DNA of 10,668 nucleotides, taken from positions 2,129 through 12,796 of the forward strand of contig MGUT01000017.1 of NCBI GenBank assembly GCA_001800095.1. Reading direction: 5' to 3'. A model generated the notes under the pieces. It did no database searches and was not told the origin of the DNA. It was given only the letters and a program-made list of their open reading frames with translations. Below are positions 9,420 to 10,668 of this stretch, in pieces. This stretch comes from Elusimicrobia bacterium RIFCSPLOWO2_01_FULL_64_13 (GTDB lineage: Bacteria; Elusimicrobiota; Elusimicrobia; 2-02-FULL-39-32). Position 1 is the stretch's first letter. Each line of letters begins with the position of its first letter. The position numbers and the translations under genes were made by a program.

Positions 9420-9440
9420 CCCGCCGGACATGCGGCGGGC
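9419..9440 (+). repeat. Hairpin repeat copy 2 (YCCGCC-N8-GGCGGR)
   Basis: GCCCGCC (9419-9425) pairs with GGCGGGC (9434-9440) around the 8-base loop GGACATGC. It abuts copy 1 directly, sharing the G at 9419. Like copy 1 its loop starts GGAC, and the stem is the same with one compensated change. Confidence 0.7.
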
Positions 9441-9458
9441 CCCCAGAGGAAAGGTGGG

Positions 9459-9478
9459 ACTCCAACAAAGGTTGGGGT
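9459..9478 (+). other. Hairpin in the inserted linker
   Basis: ACTCCAAC (9459-9466) pairs with GTTGGGGT (9471-9478) around AAAG, eight pairs including one G-U. It lies between hairpin copy 2 and the receptor segment of the aptamer and would complete a stacked linker domain. Confidence 0.55.
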
Positions 9479-9489
9479 ACAGGACTAAA

Positions 9490-9509
9490 TCCGCCATGCT
9501 TCAGGCGGA
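9490..9509 (+). repeat. Hairpin repeat copy 3, used as an aptamer arm
   Basis: TCCGCC (9490-9495) pairs with GGCGGA (9504-9509) around the 8-base loop ATGCTTCA. The last ten bases TTCAGGCGGA are identical to those of copy 1 (9409-9418 has TTCAGGCGGA). It sits where the variable terminal hairpin of the second aptamer domain is expected. Confidence 0.7.
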
Positions 9510-9547
9510 CAAGTTGGCTGGGTTGCCGAAGTACCAAAGGCCCGAAG

Positions 9548-9577
9548 GGCTCTTGATTCAGCGCTATTTCAAGAGCC
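9548..9577 (+). other. 9-bp hairpin between aptamer and terminator
   Basis: GGCTCTTGA (9548-9556) is the perfect complement of TCAAGAGCC (9569-9577), with a 12-base loop. The loop contains the palindrome AGCGCT (9560-9565), which recurs at 9645-9650 just after the terminator, so a loop-to-downstream contact or dimer contact is possible. No U-run follows, so it is not itself a terminator. A small competing stem GCCC/GGGC (9540-9543 with 9547-9550) overlaps its 5' arm. Confidence 0.6.
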
Positions 9578-9599
9578 ATCGTTAAGCCTCTTTCGAGCA

Positions 9600-9638
9600 A
9601 CCGGCTAGTCCTGCAGGGTGGGACCAGTCGGTTTTTTT
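9600..9638 (+). terminator. Intrinsic terminator of the riboswitch expression platform
   Basis: ACCGGCTAGTCC (9600-9611) and GGACCAGTCGGT (9621-9632) form 11 of 12 pairs (one G-U, one A-C mismatch) around a 9-base loop, and seven T follow (9632-9638). It lies about 70 bases after the aptamer and 54 bases before the next start codon. Its 5' arm contains TAGTCCTG (9606-9613), perfectly complementary to CAGGACTA (9480-9487) in the aptamer. Confidence 0.85.
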
Positions 9639-9680
9639 GTGGAGAGCGCTCGTGGTCATGAGGCCCGGAACCGGGCCGAT

Positions 9681-9686
9681 AAGGAG
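9681..9686 (+). promoter_or_regulatory. Ribosome binding site fixing a GTG start
   Basis: AAGGAG lies five bases before the GTG at 9692 and decides that start. Just upstream, GGCCCG/CGGGCC (9662-9667 with 9672-9677) forms a small hairpin that leaves the site itself exposed. Confidence 0.8.
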
Positions 9687-9691
9687 AGAAC

Positions 9692-10087
9692 GTGAGCTCA
9701 CAAGTCAGAATCAAACTGGCGGTGTGTCTCCTGATGATCCTTTCCTCGGGGGGTCTTTTTGCCCTTAAGGACAACCGCGGCCTCCTGGAAAGCCTCACCA
9801 ACTACCCCAACCCTTTCGATTCGCGCAGGGAAGGGACCTGGATAGCCTACCAGATCCCCCAGGACCTCCCGGTGCGCGTCGGCATCTACGATCTTTTCGG
9901 CTACAAGGTCAGGGAATTCCGCTTCATGCCGGGGGAGGAAGGCGCGCGGGCCGGAGCCAACCGGATCCGGTGGGACGGAACGGATGAGACCGGCCGCAAG
10001 GTCTCCAAGGGCGGCTACGTCTGCCAGGTGGTCGTGGAGGGGGACCTCCAGGCCAGGGGCGTGAGGAAGATCGGGGTCATCCACTGA
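9692..10087 (+). CDS. Small secreted protein consisting of an FlgD-like / CTD-like Ig domain
   Basis: 131 residues from a GTG with a strong AAGGAG. Residues 1-25 (basic start, LAVCLLMILSSGGLFA) look like a Sec signal peptide. Nearly all the rest is a single FlgD-like Ig fold of the kind related to type IX sorting domains: LTNYPNPFDSR (35-45), IAYQIPQDLPVRVGIYDLFG (51-70), the turn-rich GANRIRWDGTDETGRKVSKG (88-107), then GYVCQVVVEG. In most proteins this domain is the tail of a much larger secreted or surface protein; here it stands alone. It may be an adaptor or structural partner of the PorV/PorQ-like protein encoded next, 64 bases downstream. It is the first gene behind the riboswitch and terminator, so its expression probably depends on a cyclic dinucleotide. 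The precise function is unknown. Confidence 0.85.
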   Translation: MSSQVRIKLAVCLLMILSSGGLFALKDNRGLLESLTNYPNPFDSRREGTWIAYQIPQDLPVRVGIYDLFGYKVREFRFMPGEEGARAGANRIRWDGTDETGRKVSKGGYVCQVVVEGDLQARGVRKIGVIH

Positions 10088-10108
10088 TGAATTTAGCTCA
10101 AGATCAGG

Positions 10109-10137
10109 TTAAATTGGGCGGCGGATTATGATAGAAT
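10109..10137 (+). promoter_or_regulatory. Possible internal promoter for the PorV/PorQ-like gene
   Basis: TTAAAT (10109-10114, three of six -35 bases) and TAGAAT (10132-10137, five of six -10 bases) are 17 bases apart in an AT-rich gap. If real, it would give the barrel gene riboswitch-independent expression and would put the true start at ATG 10152 and not at the in-frame ATG 10128. Weak -35, so uncertain. Confidence 0.4.
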
Positions 10138-10151
10138 CGGAAGCGGATCCC

Positions 10152-10668
10152 ATGAGGAGACACGGACCGGTCCGGAGCGGATGGGCGGCATCCATCCGCG
10201 GCTGGGTTTTTTATGCTGTCCTCGCGGTCTCCCTCGCCTCCTCCGGGTCCCAGCTCCGGGGGGCGGATACCGGCGGCCAAGTGGCCCAGTTCATGGCCTT
10301 CGGCGCCGGGGCAAGGTCCCTGGCCATGGGCCGCGCCTTTTTCGCCGTCTCGGACGACGCTTCGAGCGTCTATTCCAACCCGGCGGGCATGACGCAGCTT
10401 CAGCGCAAAGAAGTGTCCTTCATGCAGGCGGGCCTGGTGGAAGAGGCGAACCTGACCACTTTTAACTACGTGCACCCGACCAACAAGGGCTGGGTCTGGG
10501 GACTCAATATGACGCAACTCAAGTCCGGCGGCTTCGAGAAGATCTCGGTGGAGAAGAACAGCGCGGGCGAGATCACAGAGCTTAAAGAGGGCGGGGACTT
10601 CTCCGACTCGCAGACGGGCTACGTCTTCGGCTTCGGCAAAAGGGTCCTCGACACCCTCGCGGTCGGGA
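10152..10668 (+). CDS. PorV/PorQ-family outer membrane protein, N-terminal part (3' end outside window)
   Basis: The frame is open to the window end (172 codons and more). A signal peptide is visible: MRRHGPVRSGW... then WVFYAVLAVSLASSGSQLRGA. The mature part begins with the family signature FMAFGAGARSLAMGRAFFAV (about 46-65) and SDDASSVYSNPAGMTQL (about 66-82), the glycine/alanine and NPAG pattern of PorV/PorQ and UPF0164 proteins, which form outer-membrane beta barrels related to FadL. Aromatic, alternating segments follow (NYVHPTNKGWVWGLNMTQL). In Bacteroidota PorV is a shuttle of type IX secretion; in other phyla the role is unclear. Start: ATG 10152 has GGAAG at 10139-10143, 8-base spacer; ATG 10128 is in frame but overlaps a -10-like box. 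It probably forms an operon with the FlgD-like gene upstream. Confidence 0.87.
   Translation, partial: MRRHGPVRSGWAASIRGWVFYAVLAVSLASSGSQLRGADTGGQVAQFMAFGAGARSLAMGRAFFAVSDDASSVYSNPAGMTQLQRKEVSFMQAGLVEEANLTTFNYVHPTNKGWVWGLNMTQLKSGGFEKISVEKNSAGEITELKEGGDFSDSQTGYVFGFGKRVLDTLAVG

Larger units (their letters stand above)
9358..9531 (+). promoter_or_regulatory. Class I cyclic di-GMP / cAMP-GMP riboswitch aptamer (GEMM-I) with expanded linker
   Basis: The first half is nearly consensus: GACAAAGGCAAAC (9358-9370), stem CTCCGGC/GCCGGAG (9370-9376 with 9381-9387) capped by the GNRA loop GAAA, then GACGCAAAGCC (9388-9398). The second half is also recognisable: CAGGACTAAA (9480-9489), corresponding to the family's CGGGUCUAAG-type receptor segment; a stem TCCGCC/GGCGGA (9490-9509); then AAGT and GGCTGGGTTGCCGAAG (9516-9531). 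CAG (9480-9482) can pair with CTG (9518-9520) and ACT with AGT (9512-9514), where the family usually has CGG/CCG. In known members the halves are nearly contiguous; here about 81 nt (9399-9479) lie between them. Whether it prefers c-di-GMP (GEMM-Ia) or cAMP-GMP (GEMM-Ib) cannot be decided by eye. It controls the envelope genes downstream, presumably through the terminator at 9600-9638. Confidence 0.8.
9154..9691 (+). ncRNA. Long structured 5' leader RNA
   Basis: This 538-base stretch has no credible gene; its open frames are short and have no ribosome binding site or family motif. It contains, in order: the -10 region; a hairpin AGGAATC/GATTCCT (9184-9190 with 9196-9202); an 8-bp helix GGCTTTCC/GGAAAGCC enclosing CGCGCG/CGCGCG (9214-9273); a terminator-like hairpin and U-run (9271-9305); an alternative helix CCCGATGG/CCATCGGG (9287-9326); the GEMM-I aptamer (9358-9531); a 9-bp hairpin GGCTCTTGA/TCAAGAGCC (9548-9577); an intrinsic terminator (9600-9638); a hairpin GGCCCG/CGGGCC (9662-9677); and a ribosome binding site. 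The combination of promoter, aptamer, terminator and gene is that of a transcription-attenuation leader. Confidence 0.75.

Noticed and set aside
9399..9479. A second, tandem GEMM or other aptamer in the linker
   Set aside because: I looked for another GGCAAAC or GACGCAAAGCC and for cobalamin or TPP signatures and found none; the segment is accounted for by hairpins only.
9398..9509. CRISPR-like array of short repeats
   Set aside because: The three units are hairpins of about 20 bases with differing loops and no regular spacers; no cas genes are present.
9033..9801. Short open frames on both strands across the leader region
   Set aside because: They run through the riboswitch, terminator and hairpins, have no ribosome binding sites and are compositionally odd; the RNA structure explains the sequence better.

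Overview
The window is about 10.7 kb of GC-rich bacterial chromosome. It is dense with housekeeping genes and ends in a cell-envelope module behind a long structured RNA leader. The organism is probably a Gram-negative-type (diderm) bacterium, because it has a PorV/PorQ-like barrel protein and a secreted protein carrying a YPNPF-type FlgD-like Ig domain. That combination, the high GC and the rare TTG/GTG starts would suit Elusimicrobiota or a neighbouring candidate phylum. This placement is an inference from gene content, not something the sequence proves.

Layout on the + strand unless stated: the 3' end of aroC (chorismate synthase) and a strong hairpin; a sigma70-like promoter, then tRNA-Glu(CUC) lying in the leader of gyrA; a YfhO-type polytopic membrane glycosyltransferase directly after gyrA; a convergent minus-strand gene for an unknown secreted protein; then a tightly packed run rsmA - cobA - hemD - suhB. 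These four have 4 nt, -37 nt and -4 nt between them, so they are probably one transcript combining ribosome maturation, tetrapyrrole synthesis and an inositol-monophosphatase-type enzyme.

From the end of suhB to 9691 there are roughly 540 bases without a credible gene. They start with a consensus TTGACA promoter and hold a run of strong hairpins, a class I cyclic dinucleotide (GEMM-I, c-di-GMP or cAMP-GMP) riboswitch and an intrinsic terminator, followed by a good ribosome binding site. The downstream genes are a 131-residue secreted protein that is little more than an FlgD-like/CTD-like Ig domain, and a PorV/PorQ-family outer membrane protein cut by the window end. The simplest reading is that a cyclic dinucleotide controls, by transcription attenuation, the production of a surface or secretion-related pair.

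The most unusual item is the riboswitch. Its two conserved halves, usually adjacent, are separated here by about 81 nt carrying extra hairpins. An 8-nt stretch of its second half is perfectly complementary to the 5' arm of the terminator, which offers a concrete switching mechanism. Upstream of the aptamer the leader also holds a second set of mutually exclusive helices around a U-run.
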